Part shown: piece after piece, positions 1 through 11,606 of the stretch
How the letters are laid out: each line of letters starts with the position of its first letter
Position numbering within the stretch: position 1 is the stretch's first letter
Assembly: GCA_036346355.1 (NCBI GenBank)
Contig: CM070580.1
Span: forward strand, 60,156,854 to 60,220,853
Source of the DNA: Rhipidocladum racemiflorum
Lineage: Eukaryota; Streptophyta; Magnoliopsida; Poales; Poaceae
Direction: 5' to 3'
Length of the DNA stretch: 64,000 bases
Program-made: the position numbers and the translations under genes
The notes under the pieces: generated by a model
The model's input: the letters and a program-made list of their open reading frames with translations, nothing else
Database searches by the model: none
Told to the model about the DNA's origin: nothing

Positions 1-92
1 GTAGTCTTTGCAAAAATTAGCAAATCCGGCACTACCACCCTTTGAGGCCCGATAGTGCTGGCCTCGACCCCAACGATCGGATAACGGCTATT
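1..92. other. Unassigned left edge of the window
   Basis: These bases have no counterpart in the other copy of the A LTR, which becomes alignable only from about base 93. They contain words such as CGATAGTGCTGG and CACTACCACCC that resemble the scattered GTAGTACCGGC-type words inside LTR J (25080-25260). It could be an unrelated insertion at the LTR edge or a diverged part of the LTR. No gene is seen. Confidence 0.4.
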
Positions 93-472
93 CCGACCCA
101 GCTTACCCAACCCGTTTCCTCCGTGCGACCCACCCCACCACCCGACCTTCCTCCCCCACCGCTTAGCCTAGTGGCCCACCCCGCTCTCACCGCCTCACCG
201 ATAGGTGGGATTGGACCCCAACTGTCTAGTCTCCTTCTTCCTCCCTCCCTCACCCCATTTTTCTCTCCTCCATTGGAGCCAGCCGAGAGCTTCAAAAATC
301 CGGTCGCGTGCGCCCGTTCCTCCCTCCTTTTTCGCGTGGATAGAGCCCTCATCCTTCCCCGCCACCTTATCACTCATTCCCCGTGCCCTAATCCCCCATC
401 CAACCGTCGGCTACATTGCAACCGATGCCACCTTTTTCATCCTGGTCGCCACCTCTGTTCCAGCCCCCCGAC

Positions 473-480
473 TATAAATA
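473..480 (+). promoter_or_regulatory. TATA box of A 5' LTR
   Basis: TATAAATA follows a C-rich stretch and precedes a pyrimidine-rich leader, the expected layout of an LTR promoter. The 3' LTR has lost this box in a deletion of about 18 bp near 48447. Confidence 0.6.
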
Positions 481-1209
481 TCCCTCCATGCTCCCTCTAC
501 TCTCCGCACTCCTTCCTCTCCTTCCCGAGCTCTTCTTCCACACCAGCGCTACCTCCCCGTCGCCGTCTCTCTCCTTTCCGGCAATGCCCATCGTCGGTGT
601 CTTCCCGCGCCACCCGTACCACTCCGGTCCCGCCGCCACTATCTTCGGCCTCGCCGCACCGTCGTGCTACCAGTGCACCTCCCTGCATCAGCTCCCCACC
701 CCGGCGCCGCCGTTCCCACCCGCCGTGCGCTGCGCCATGCACTACGAGCATGCCCATGTGTCACGCTGCCATGCACCGGGTGCATGGTGCACACGGGTGG
801 TGCCGTGGACCCGGTCCACGCCATATGGACCCACCTGTTGGCCTAATGAGGATTTTTCCCTTTTAAATTTATTTCATAAAAAAAATCAATTATGACGCAA
901 GCGTGACGTCATAAATTAGTTTTATTATTAAAAATAATTAAATAATCCAAAAATGAATCCTAACGTTAGCATTACGTAATAATTCAAATTTTCTTTAGAA
1001 AAATAATTCAAATAATTAAAAATTTTCTTTTTCTACATTTTATATGTTTTCAAACTTCTGGGAGCCCATTTTCGCCCGTTCGAACTTTGATTTGTTCTGT
1101 TTTTCATTCTAAGTTAATCTAAAATACCAAATTTCTATTTTATGCAAGTTTGGTATTTTATTTAAATTAATTTAGATTTTATTTGAATTTGATTGTTTTT
1201 TGTGTATAG

Positions 1210-1269
1210 ATTTCGAAGAGTCCGAGGAGCATGTGAGCGACGACTTTGAGCAACTACCCGTCGAACTAG
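1210..1269 (+). other. Exon-like 60-nt block in A 5' LTR
   Basis: The block is preceded by TATAG (splice acceptor-like) and followed by GCAAGT, a good match to the plant GC-AG donor AG|GCAAGT. One frame gives an acidic peptide starting DFEESEEHVSDDFEQLP. The same 60 nt with the same borders occur in the 3' LTR at 49065-49124. Whether it is spliced or translated is inference. Confidence 0.45.
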
Positions 1270-2588
1270 GCAAGTCACATCTGCTTGATCACATTGATCA
1301 TAGTTTTAAATTTGTATTCAAATTATTGCATGCATAATTTTTATGAATATAATTCTGTCATAGTTTAAATTCATAGTTATACCCATAATTGTTAAACCGC
1401 CTTTGAAATTTGAATCCCTATGCCATTGTAACCTTAAGAAAATGCTAATTATTATACGATGGTGCTTAGAAATTGCTTATACATGCCTAGAACTGTACTT
1501 ATGAAATTTTGGGAGATGTTATGCCAAATTAAGATTCTGTTAAATTAAAAAGTCATGAATTTTGATATCCTGGTGTTAATGGTATGGTTAAAAAAAAATT
1601 TGATTTAGACTGGGCAAGAAAGGTTAGACTGGTGGTTTTTGGGTCGTTGAAAGCTCGCCTAGTCAATTAAGGACAAGTATGTGAGTTGCTGAACATAAAG
1701 CATAGCAGCACTACCACAAGTTTGGTAAGGGACAGACCTAGCTATCTATTTTTTGTCATTTCAATGTTAATTATGCCATTGGGTTGAATGTGAGGATGGT
1801 TAGTCTGCCACATGACACAAGAGGGTGCTTTTGGAATTGGGCGGTTTTAACTCTACCAGCGTTGAAACCTTAGCGAGCATAATTACTTGAAATGAAACCT
1901 TATAGGGGCCTTATCGTGATTTTCTTTCACACACCAAAGGAAGTATATATTTTGGCAAAATGAGATAATCATATCTTGTAGATAAAAGATGTAAAACCTC
2001 TACAGAGTTAAAACTAATCAATTAGCCACACATGCGGTCATGGGCATGCCGAGCTGGCCTTTCACATATTATAATTTGGTAACTTAAATTGATCTTATGG
2101 AAAATTAAGTTTGGGATGGAGTGAGTCCATCATGGAAAAATTTAGACAGTTCTAGGAGTGATTCTTCAGTTTAAAATATTTAAAAATGAAATTTCCTTCA
2201 AATTCTGCAATTTGAAATTACTTAGAATGTTTAGAAAATTACTGCTTTATGCTAAAATCAACCATACAACCTTCCTTTTATCACCCTTACATTAATATTG
2301 TATTTCCTAGTGTGACTTATGGAATATATTTGTACTCACCCTTGCTTACTCTACTGCTTTAGAGGAGGAGTTCTTCAATGGTGAGGACTAGTTGGATTAG
2401 GCCGCTTCCCCCAGTCGATTGCATGTGGCAACTTTATTGGGCTTTTCTACTATTCTTTATTTCCGTTGCCTTTATAAAGTACGCTAGATATGCTGTGAGT
2501 TCACTTCTTCTGTGTGTACTAGCTCTTCCTGGACTAGTACATGACACATAATGGTTTTCAAAAGTATTTTTTCGGGGTTTGACAGAGG

Positions 2589-2600
2589 TGGTATCAGAGC
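2589..2600 (+). other. Primer-binding site of A (initiator Met tRNA)
   Basis: TGGTATCAGAGC, the standard complement to the 3' end of plant initiator Met tRNA, lies five bases after the LTR end. It fixes A on the plus strand. Confidence 0.92.
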
Positions 2601-2762
2601 CATATTGACTGTAGGTCGTGGCCATAGTTTGGTTTAAACTTTAGGACCTTGATTTGAAAAGACAAATATTTTCAAAAACCTTTACTCCTTTGCTCCCTCT
2701 TTACTCATTTCCTTCTATTTTTAAAATTGATTTCTAAGTCTTAAATTTCTCAAAAATTGTAG

Positions 2763-3410
2763 ATGGCTGAGATCCCGACTGTTGTTTCGTAGGGATGTAC
2801 TCAAAGAACTGGATGAAGGTTTTGTGGGACCTGATGCAATATATTGGGTTCACTCAGAGGCCCATCTACCAGGGCTTCAGGACACTGGTGTTCTCACAGG
2901 AGCAGTGGAGGGTAGAGGTCCACCTCTACGCACGAGACCAGGGCAGGACTATCAGCATGTCTATGAGGCACCGATGCTGCGAGACTCTTTCTTCACAGGT
3001 TTGCAGGATGCAGCTCGTAAGTCTATGCGGACGATGGGGAGACTCTACAAGGTGTAGCTGAATACCTCTGAGTTTCGCTACCACCCCATCAAGTAACAGT
3101 ATAGTACCTACAGTTTCTTCCACCCTACCACGATGAGCAGCTCCCTAGTTCTGCATCGACAGCTAGCACTGACAGAGGCTCTAGAGTGTAGCCACCAGGA
3201 CACACTTGGTGAACTAAGGACTACTCACTAGAGGCTCAACGAGGTTACAAGAGGAGTTGGCCATGTATAAGGCTGGCGGCGAGGACTCTTCAGTCCAGGG
3301 AGACTTCAGAGTGTTCAGAGCTTGCCCCGCTCGGAAGAAGAGAAGTACCGATGACAAGAAGACTTATCTAGTCAGTTTTGGGGACCTCAGTAGGACTAGT
3401 TTTTCTTTTT
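2763..3410 (+). pseudogene. Decayed ORF upstream of gag in element A
   Basis: A coding-like stretch starts with ATGGCTGAGATCCC and then alternates between frames. One frame reads VHLYARDQGRTIS; another takes over with YEAPMLRDSFFTG, ARKSMRTMG and LNTSEFRYHPIK. Patterns of this type (a conserved arginine-alanine helix, then a tyrosine-histidine-proline stretch) resemble accessory proteins encoded upstream of gag in some grass gypsy elements. That is family memory and not certain. Several stops and at least one frameshift break it. The end, near 3400, reads into AGTTTTTCTTTTTAG. No function can be assigned. Confidence 0.45.
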
Positions 3411-5084
3411 AGTTGTTTTAGACAATGATTAGATTGATATGAGTACTTGGTACTTAGCAAGTCATGCACAGAATGCAAGCTAATATACTACATGCATGGC
3501 TTAATACAAAGGAATAGCTCATGGTTCATTTGCAGTAACAGCATTTAACAAGTAACATAAGTAGATTCGAAAGCAATAGAAACAATATATTATCAATAAC
3601 TTTTCCAGGAGTTAAATAAACACCTTCCCTTTCCTAATCCACATTTCCATCAACGTCATCATTAAACCCAACCAAACTTTCCAAGTCCAAGTTCTTTTCA
3701 TGAAAGTCAAACCCTTGACTGTAATTCCCGAGCAATGTCCAATACCGCGGACATGGCTATTCGAATAGATTTTACACTCTACAGAGGTTATGCACTTTAC
3801 CCACAAGATACAGCCAAACACCACAGAGGCGAATGATTGTAACAAAGCCTTTCAGCAACTGCTAACTACACAAGTGAACCTTTCCGGTTATTGCCATACA
3901 CCATCCCTTCCCTTAACAGAGGCGAAGTATGGGACCGACATACCGTTGGATGGGTACCATGCCGTAGCCTGGGTACGCTCCCCATTCAAGCTACACAAAA
4001 GGTGTAGTTGACACCCGAGGTATCACATGCAAGTTATTAGTAACTTACTCAACTAGGACCGTCCCACTCCGGTCATGTGGTTGCACGATTGACTCAAGTC
4101 AAAGGCTTGCAAGGTGAAGTCCTTAGGTTGACCAGGGCAAGACTACCCGAAGAACCAAATCATCCTTCCCGATGCCACATCTGGCCCACCCGATCATTCT
4201 TGCCACATACCCCGGTCCAAATCTATTTATCAAACCCCAGTTGGTTACCATGCACCACGTGCTATCAACATCAACATCAATAACACATGACACTTCTCAA
4301 AAACACGTTCCATATCTCATTAAGTCAATGTTAACATGTAATTGTCAGAATCATGTCATGAATACGTGGCAGGTCTAAATATTATATTACAACGGTCTAA
4401 ATACCCATGTTGGCAATTTAATAATGTCCAACTATTTAATCCTCAACTAGAGTGACAAGGGGTTCATTGCACATAATTAAATAATCAAGGTGTCATAATA
4501 CAAAGTTGTTATTTATCTAATTCCCCGGAATTAATTAAAGCATTTTCTAATTGTACTAGCATGCAATAATTTAAATCAAATTAATTTCAAAATGGGATCA
4601 ACATGGTCAAAGCATAACTTGCCGTTAAAGAGTACTTGATCTTGGTCTTGAGCTGGCTCCTGGGTCAACACTTCACCTTCGAAGCCTTCTGGCACTTCTA
4701 CGTCTACTCGCAAAGCGTGCAAATAGCAATAAATAAATATATAGTAGACAAAAAGTGTCAAAACTCTCAAATAAAGTCCATAAATAGAGAGAGCATAATT
4801 TTATGAATTTTTAGGAATTTGAATCATCAAAATCGGAGTTAAAACGCAAAAGTTACAAGCGTTTAAATTTTAAATAATCAATTAAATAATAATACAGAGA
4901 AAAACTTTGGTCCAAAAATTTAATAAAATTTATCATTAGGTAGATCTCAATTTTATAAAAATTTAGAAATTTGAATCACCCAAATCGGAGTTAAAATGCA
5001 AAAGTTATAAGCATTTGAAGTTTCAAAGTTCAATTCAAACAATAAACCGAATTAATTTATTTATTTTTATATTGAAAAACCGAA

Positions 5085-5345
5085 TAATGACGTCAGCATG
5101 ATGTCAGCACGGAAATTCATTTTCCACCGAATTATTTTTCTATTGAAAAATCAGATTATTGCGTCAGCTAACGTCAGCGCACGGCTCAGCCGAGGCTCTG
5201 ACACGCGGGCTCCACCGTGACATCACGGATGACGTCATCGAGCCGTTGGGACGACCGCTGACACGTGGGTCCCACACTGATGTCACGTGCGTCAGCGGCG
5301 ACCGTGCTGACCGCGACGGTCAAGCTTTCGGCCACGTGGCTCGGG
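5085..5345. promoter_or_regulatory. Cluster of TGACG/CACGTG-type motifs in B1
   Basis: Within about 260 bp there are repeated TGACGTCA, TGACATCA, GTCAGC and CACGTGG words, the cores recognised by plant bZIP factors (established knowledge). The same cluster occurs in B2 near 46120-46330. It lies in the upstream half of the LTR on the minus strand. Regulatory use is inference. Confidence 0.45.
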
Positions 5346-5394
5346 CCGTTGATTTGAAAATCAAGGGTCCAGATTGGATCTGACCTCACGTGTT

Positions 5395-6290
5395 ATGGAA
5401 TAACGCGGTCGATATGGGCCGTTCGATTTAGATCGGACGGTCCAGATCCGATCGGGTTTCATCGCACCGTGGGTGGCGTGGCATGACCCGGCGTACGACG
5501 TGTGGCACTATCTACGCCGTTCGATCTCGATCTAACGGCTGGGATCTACCCGCGCACGGTGCGGTTGCGGCTACGTGGCTTAATCTCGTGCGTTGGATCT
5601 AAATCCAACGGCTGAGATTGGATCTAAATGCCGCAACGTGGATTTTGTTGCGGTGACGTGGACTAACGTGGGCCGTTGGATCTTGATCCAACGATCCAGA
5701 TCTAATCTGGTTCCTACGATCTCCAGGGAAACGTGGACTTACTGTAGCCGTCTGATCTTGATCGGACGGTTGTCCGAGCTCGAGGCGACGATGGCTGCAC
5801 GGCGGGGCTGCGGTTGCTGGCGCTGAGGATGACGACACTCCGCACGGCGCTACGGGGCTCCTCCGGCGAGGTGAGTGGTCTCCACGGGCGCGGCTCAACG
5901 CGAGGGACTCGTATCTGACCTCCCACGCGGCGCACGACGGCGGACGGCGGCAGAAACCGAAGCAAAACCCTAGGCAACTACGGCGAGCAATAGAGGGAAT
6001 ACAGTGGCGGCTAGGGCTAGGGCAAGCGGGGCAAACGACGCAAGAGGGAAAGGCAAACCTCGGGCACACGTCCGGGTCTTAAATGCCGGCCCCAACGTCG
6101 AAATCGACGCGGAGCCGCTACGGGCGGTGGAGTCCGTCTCGGACACGGCCGGGTGACATGGCGCAATCCACGCCGTCCATGTGGCACGGCCAATGGTCGG
6201 GATCGCACGGGCGTGTTCGGGTCCGGCTCGGCCCGCACATGGGCGACGTGGCGCGATCGTGGCCGTTGGATTGAGATCCGACGGTCACGC
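5395..6290. repeat. Array of short inverted repeats in B1
   Basis: At least six modules share the plan GCCGTTGGATC, one or two bases, then GATCCAACGG, with variations (for example at about 5418, 5518, 5590, 5671, 5747 and 6261). Each could fold into a hairpin with arms of about 10-11 bp. The same modules occur in B2. They are spaced irregularly, 70-100 bp apart in the first part. Confidence 0.75.
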
Positions 6291-6652
6291 TCGTTAGGGT
6301 TTCATCGGCGCAGGTCGGACTCGAACTTGAGTCTGACTCGGGCTCGGTCGGTGGAACAGTACAAACCGATTCGATTTTCCAGCGATTTAATATTCAAAAT
6401 AATCTCCAGTAATTCATTTAATTCAAGTAAAATAGCAAAATAATCAGAAAAATTCTAGAAAATATTTTAGGGCATTTGGGACTTAAATAAAATATTTTCA
6501 AGAAAAATTTATTTGAAACTTTTAATCCTTTAATTATTTCAAAAGGGAATAAATTCAAATTAAATCCAAATAAATTCCAGAAAATTCCAAAAATTCACAA
6601 AAGTGCAAAATATCATTTAAATCCATGAAAAGCAAAAAATTGGGGTGTTACA

Positions 6653-7065
6653 GATATGAAGGAGAAGTCAGCAGCCACTACGTAACTTGCTCATCAATAT
6701 GCCAGCATGATTTGGAAGAATTCGCTACATTTTCAAGGGACATGGCTCCGCATCGTTTGATGCAAAAGAGGAAGCATCCTGTAAAGCAATGCGGTGATTT
6801 TGCCGTTTCTTCAACTTTCGGCCTCAAGGACACGTTTTGTTCCCGCAGGCCCTAAAGAATTAGAATCAAACCTTAAAAACTTTTAGAATAAACCATCCCT
6901 TCCTTAGGTGATTGTGAGCTGTCTTTTATTCTTTTGTGGGCAGCCACAATAAATAAATTATCTCAATAAAAGAATAATTTAGTATTTATTGGAGTTTCTT
7001 GTTTGTGCATTGGGATTGGGTAGATCTCTAAATTTCTCTTTCCTAACGTTGTTGTCAATAGTCAG
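6653..7065 (+). other. Non-coding leader of A between upstream ORF and gag
   Basis: After the TSD of B1 the internal region of A resumes. I see no conserved protein; the ORF near 6625-6855 starts inside B1 and is accidental. An AT-rich part follows and ends in a pyrimidine-rich stretch and CAATAGTCAG just before the gag ATG, which could be a splice acceptor. Confidence 0.5.
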
Positions 7066-8124
7066 ATGGTGAACACTCATCGCGGCCGCGCAGTCCCCCT
7101 ACACCTGGCTCGCCTCCTCCCATAGATGGACCAAGTTGGCAGCAGATGATGGATAATCAGAACCAGTCATCCAACTGCTTGCACAGAGCATCAACAACAA
7201 TCAGAATGCTCAACCTACTGCACCTCAACACCATCCACAAACAAGTTGCTAGAATTTATGAGGACACAACCACCAGTGTTCTCCAGTAGTGCAAAGCTTT
7301 TCGATGCAAATGATTGGCTCAAGAACATTGAGAAGAAGCTGGACATCATCCAGTGCAGTGACTAGAAGCGAGTCTTGTTTGTCTCCCATCAGCTTAGTGG
7401 GTCCGCTGCAGACTGGTGGGACAACTTCCAAATCACCCACCAAAATGCCCAAGCTATCACCTGGGATGAGTTCGTGCAAGCCTTCCGCTGAGCTCACATT
7501 CCTTCTGGCATCATTGTGCTAAAGAAGGATTTCTGTTCCTTACATCAGGGAGGACACACTATGATGGAATACCAGTATATGTTCAATCATCTGACCAGGT
7601 ACACCCCCGAGGATGTGCCAACCGATGAGGTGAAGCAAGAGCGCTTCATCGAAGGGCTAAATGATGAGTTGGCAGTTCAACTCATATCTCATTACTATGT
7701 TGACTTTCAATAGTTAGTCAATAAGGCCATCCGCTAGGAGGGCAAGCACTTGGAGATGGAGAATCATAAGAGAAGAATGGCTTTCCAGAGGAGCAACCCT
7801 TGAGGATTTCCCAAGCCTCGCACTACGACGCTTCAGCCTCCGCAGCGTGCCATATTCTAGGAACCCTTCTCTTCCTCCAGGGCATTGGTGGCACTGCAGC
7901 ACCCCACCAACCCCAACTTCAGGCCACCACTAGATTTGGTAGGTAGCCAGACTTAGAGGATTCCTCAAGCTATATCAGGAGTCAAGCGTTTTTTCCTACC
8001 ATGCTATGGGGCATTATGCCCATAAATGCCCTAAGAAGCAGTTAGCACCAATACTAGCTAGGCCCCACATGACAGCCCCGGCAGTAGCAACTCCCAGAAG
8101 GGAAGTACTAGCTGTGAGGGGCTG
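7066..8124 (+). pseudogene. gag of element A (broken, 3' part cut by C1)
   Basis: The start ATGGTGAACACTCATCG gives MVNTHRGRA, the usual start of Tekay-type gag. The main frame carries the capsid-like signature: KLFDANDWLKNIEKKL, SAADWWDN, TWDEFVQAFR, HIPSGI, TMMEYQYMF, LTRYTP and ERFIEGLND. In-frame stops occur near 7363, 7489, 7711 and 7735, so no product of normal length is possible. The zinc-knuckle remnant near 7990-8030 (GHYAHKCPKK) is in another frame and its first two cysteines appear lost. The gene is then split by the insertion of C1; the downstream part resumes at 15888. Confidence 0.85.
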
Positions 8125-9330
8125 TGATGAGACCATGCTCATCATCGACAGAACTAACACTGCATACATATGGTCATCACCAAGTGTTGCTGCAATTATA
8201 TCAAATGCATGGTTTCATCGACCCCCACCTTGGCCAGGACCATTAAGTTGGCAACACTTCACGGCATCCTCTACTTCGTATGCATCTACTACGATGACTC
8301 CATGTGCATGGCTTTATCGACCCCCACCTTGGCCAGATTTAAAGACATACTTGAGAGAAGATGATGAGCTTGAGTCGAGGATGACTCAAATGCAAGAAGG
8401 GGAGGATGATGAGGACATCACTACCATGGATGCGGCCATGCCTACAAACCCAATTGAAGCCAACAATGTAATACAAGGGCCAGTTACTCGAGCTTGCGCA
8501 CGTCAATTATATTGCCAGGTGAATGCGTTCCTCGGGTTGCATACAAATAATTTAATGAATGGAATGCTATTTAATCCTTGTGATGATTTTATTGTCCTTA
8601 GGAACCAAGGAGAAGTACTCCCAAACGTCAAGCATGAAGCCAATTATTCCGGTGCACAAGTTCAACACGGATTCGGCCTCCGGGATGCACCAACTTAAAA
8701 TGACCATAACTTTTGATCCACAAGGGTGTTGGAGGTCTATGAGTACTGGTTTCAAAGGTTTCGACGTCTTCTTTCTAACGGATCTGACCCCACATCCAAA
8801 TTCGTTACGAGTCAACGGGAATCTGCAAAACAAGTTCGGTCATCTTTCCAAATCAGAGTCAAACTACGAATAGGAGTCCTACTCGGCCATGGATGTAGTT
8901 TGGATGCCCCTAGCCTTGTTTTGTCCTCCTATTTCTCCTATATATAGCTAGGGAGTCCCCCAAAATAACGGGGGTTTTGGTTATTTGACAGTTTAGCCTT
9001 TTGCTACTATTTTAAGTCTTTTAGACATGCTCAACGGCCGCCTAACAAGCTCCTTGTATCGGAACCCCAACTTCTCAATACTTCATCTATATTTGCAATT
9101 TTAGATTGCTTTTGCCTTGTTCTTGCTTGTTCTTCGATTGCTTGCAGGAATTGATCTTCGTGATCAGGTTGATCGTGTCCACGGCAAGGTCAATAACCCT
9201 CTGGAGTTGGTTTAGCGATTGCTAAGGCGCATCATCGTTGTACGTTGTAGTCGGATCGTCAAAGTCGTCTCCACCCAAAATCGAAGGTTATCATTCTCAT
9301 CGAAAGATCGGGACACCCAGTGTCTCATCA
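8125..9330 (+). repeat. 5' LTR of C1
   Basis: The LTR starts TGATGAGACC and ends GTGTCTCATCA, immediately before the primer site. From 8125 to 8698 one frame is open and encodes the same tail as the gag ORF in the 3' LTR. A 32-bp piece (8207-8238) recurs 99 bp later (8306-8337); both encode RPPPW. A TATATATAG word at about 8938 is followed by CCCCCAAAATAAC, a possible promoter. The end carries GTTGTACGTTGTAGTCGG, kept in all copies. Confidence 0.93.
8938..8948 (+). promoter_or_regulatory. Likely TATA region of C-family LTR
   Basis: CTATATATAGC is preserved in every C-family LTR seen (also near 15490, 32249 and, on the minus strand, 43433). It lies about 390 bp from the LTR end, a plausible place for transcription start. 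The inference is from position and conservation only. Confidence 0.5.
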
Positions 9331-9332
9331 AG

Positions 9333-9344
9333 TGGTATCAGAGC
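9333..9344 (+). other. Primer-binding site of C1
   Basis: TGGTATCAGAGC occurs two bases after the 5' LTR end. Confidence 0.95.
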
Positions 9345-10479
9345 TTTAGTTGATCAGTGAGAATATTAGTGCCTTAGGTTAGTTTTTGATTTCTGTCCTA
9401 AATTGAAAACTACTCCACAAAAATTCAACCTTTATTTTCAATCTATTATTTTAGTGAGTTTTGTTAGGTTTTGATCCATTAGAGTCCATGTTTTAGTTGC
9501 TGATCTTTCTTTTCCTTCGCATAGCTTCAATCCTTCAATTCTGTCCAGTTTGGTATTCCGAGCATAACTTTCACATACGAACTCAGATTTTTGTGTTCTT
9601 GCACTCTATTAAAAGCTGAGGATATAAGCTTCAATTTCTTCCACAGTCAACTAATCAAATTCGGTGATCTTCAAACATTAATCTAGGCGACAAATTTGCT
9701 GCCCTAGAAAAACATCACTACACCTACCTTTGGTTACCAATTCATCCTTTGTGAACACTTTGATCCTATTTGAGACTAGCTTGTTGATATTGCATAGGGC
9801 TGCTCTACTTGATACATTGCATAATCTTCAATTATCATATCATATTATCTTGTGACACCGAGTTAGGGATTCCAAAACTTTGTTCATACTAGTGTTGGCC
9901 GAAAGTCACCAAAAGAAAGAAAAGAGAGAGCCAAAAGGCCAAAAACAAAAACAAAAAAAAAGAAGGAAAAGAAAAAGAAAATTGTGGTCGGTCGCACTAC
10001 ATTGAGCAAAACCCTAATTTGTGTTCGATACTTTTTATACTGTGCAATTTATTAATTAGTGAGCAATCTTGTGCCCTTTCTACATTCTCAAAGCAATAAG
10101 TTAGCGTCTCTCTACGACTTGTGCAATAGAGCTTTTGTTGCATCCTTATATTTTATAGCTCATTCCTTGATTACATAAGTGCCATTATCTTTTTGTGTGT
10201 GTTGCCTTCAAATTCACTTATATCTTTGAGATTGGCAACTAGGGCTTGTGAATTCTAGTTTGGATCATTACTTATCATTACAATAACTAGAATTATCAGA
10301 CTGCATAGGAAATAAATATTGCCTATCCAAGCTCCACACCCGACCTCGTACTTTTGTTAGGTCCCTTGGCAATCGCTTTATCCAAGCTTCGGAGAACTTT
10401 CGACCACTCCAACGGCCGGCAACACCTGCTGCATGGTAACAACTTGTAAGAGCTTTGGTCATAAGCTTAAGTGTTGAGA
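9345..10479 (+). other. Untranslated leader of C1
   Basis: No long ORF is seen between the primer site and the insertion of G1. It holds a purine-rich stretch with many short A runs (about 9905-9982) and matches the leader of C2 in inverse orientation (41740-43038), where the same block is a pyrimidine-rich stretch near 42320-42390. After G1 it resumes for about 70 bp before the gag ATG. Confidence 0.75.
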
Positions 10480-11606
10480 GACTTTGTAACACCCCGGCAT
10501 CTAATATGCCCTGGATGTCACTAAACATAGACTAAACAACATCTAATAACCACATCTAAACGTAAATTACAGCAAAGGAGTACATGCAAAAACCGAAAAT
10601 TTCGGCAGCATCTCCTTTGTTTTTCCATGGTACGGAGCATCAACAATAATATCACAAGTTATATCATAATGGGAAGCATCTAAAGCAGCAGTAACAGGCG
10701 ATATAGCAACTATTTAAGTCTAGCATAATGAATTTAACCACTCCATGATCTAAAACGAAGTAAATAATATGACCAAGCACACAAATAAGTCATACTCCAA
10801 GCTCTCAACGCATTAACTTATAATTATAACTATGAATGGCAAAATTGCATATATCTTAATGAGTGAAACTTTGTGAAGATATGCCACTAAGCCCTTTTCC
10901 CGCATGTCAGTTTCATGGTACCTAAAAACAACATAAAACACAAGCGTGAGTTCATCACTCAGCAAGTATATTGCAATGGGTCATACAGATCAATTCAAAT
11001 ATTATCATCACTACATAACAAACTCAACATCATGATCAAGTCATACTTCATATGCAACATCATATTCATGTCTCAACCTCATCGAGATCATTTCATCATC
11101 ATCATCATGAATGCAATGCAATGAAATGCACATGTCTCCTCGACGCAAATACCGGTATTGCCGAGTGCACACCCGTCGGCGTGCACCCACGTCCCCCTTC
11201 CATCCCGTAGATGGAGGGTGCCTACTCCTCGCTTCCACTCACCGCGTGGGTGGAATCACGAGGTAGGTCTTACATCCATGGCTCTCCGGATTAGTCATAA
11301 CTTTCTCACCGACCTTACCGGAATAGTTATGACGTTCTCACCGCCCGGGCCAAGTTTCATGCCATGTATGCAACATATGCCATAATCATAGATAACTTGT
11401 ACATTAACACATGGCATCACAACATAATAAACCATATTCATCATATATATGGAAAACATTATGGCATGGCATGTGAACATATCATATATTCAATTTCAAC
11501 TCAACAAAACTAACAATCTACAACCCGCTACCCATTCCAATACACTTGCCTCAACCATGGGCGACGGATTGAAGAGAAGTAGAGGGCACTCCCGGGGTCA
11601 CACCAC

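Larger units (their letters stand above)
93..2584 (+). repeat. 5' LTR of element A (left end not seen)
   Basis: The stretch matches the sequence starting at 48071 in the same order, and ends in GGGGTTTGACA directly before the primer-binding site. The 3' copy starts TGTAAAGCCCTGAAA, which is an imperfect inverted match to this end, as LTR termini should be. Contents in order are a C-rich block to about 840, a TATA box at 473-480, an AT-rich stretch with a TGACGTCA motif near 901, an exon-like block at 1210-1269, and an AT-rich tail. ORFs of up to 274 codons in the C-rich block occur in several overlapping frames and are compositional; I do not call them genes. Compared with the 3' copy, about 70 bp are missing near 2475. 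Confidence 0.85.
3441..6652 (-). mobile_element. B1: solo LTR, 3'-truncated, TSD GATAT
   Basis: The stretch is flanked by GATAT at 3436-3440 and 6653-6657. It matches B2 (44092-47597) throughout, including the CTCAGCAAG word, the wheel of TGACGTCA motifs and the palindromes near 5400-6290. The right end is TGTTACA. By comparison with A (oriented by its primer site), motifs such as the tail-end TTGCTGAG place the transcription sense on the minus strand. About 350 bp that begin the B2 copy on the plus strand, which are the 3' end of the LTR, are missing here, yet the TSD is exact at the break. No protein-coding gene is seen inside. Confidence 0.75.

Noticed and set aside
42..895. ORFs of up to 274 codons near the left edge, and their counterparts at 48036-48774
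   Set aside because: They overlap in many frames in a C-rich stretch of the A LTR, with low-complexity Pro/Ser/Arg-rich products and no motif. The two LTR copies do not keep the same frame.
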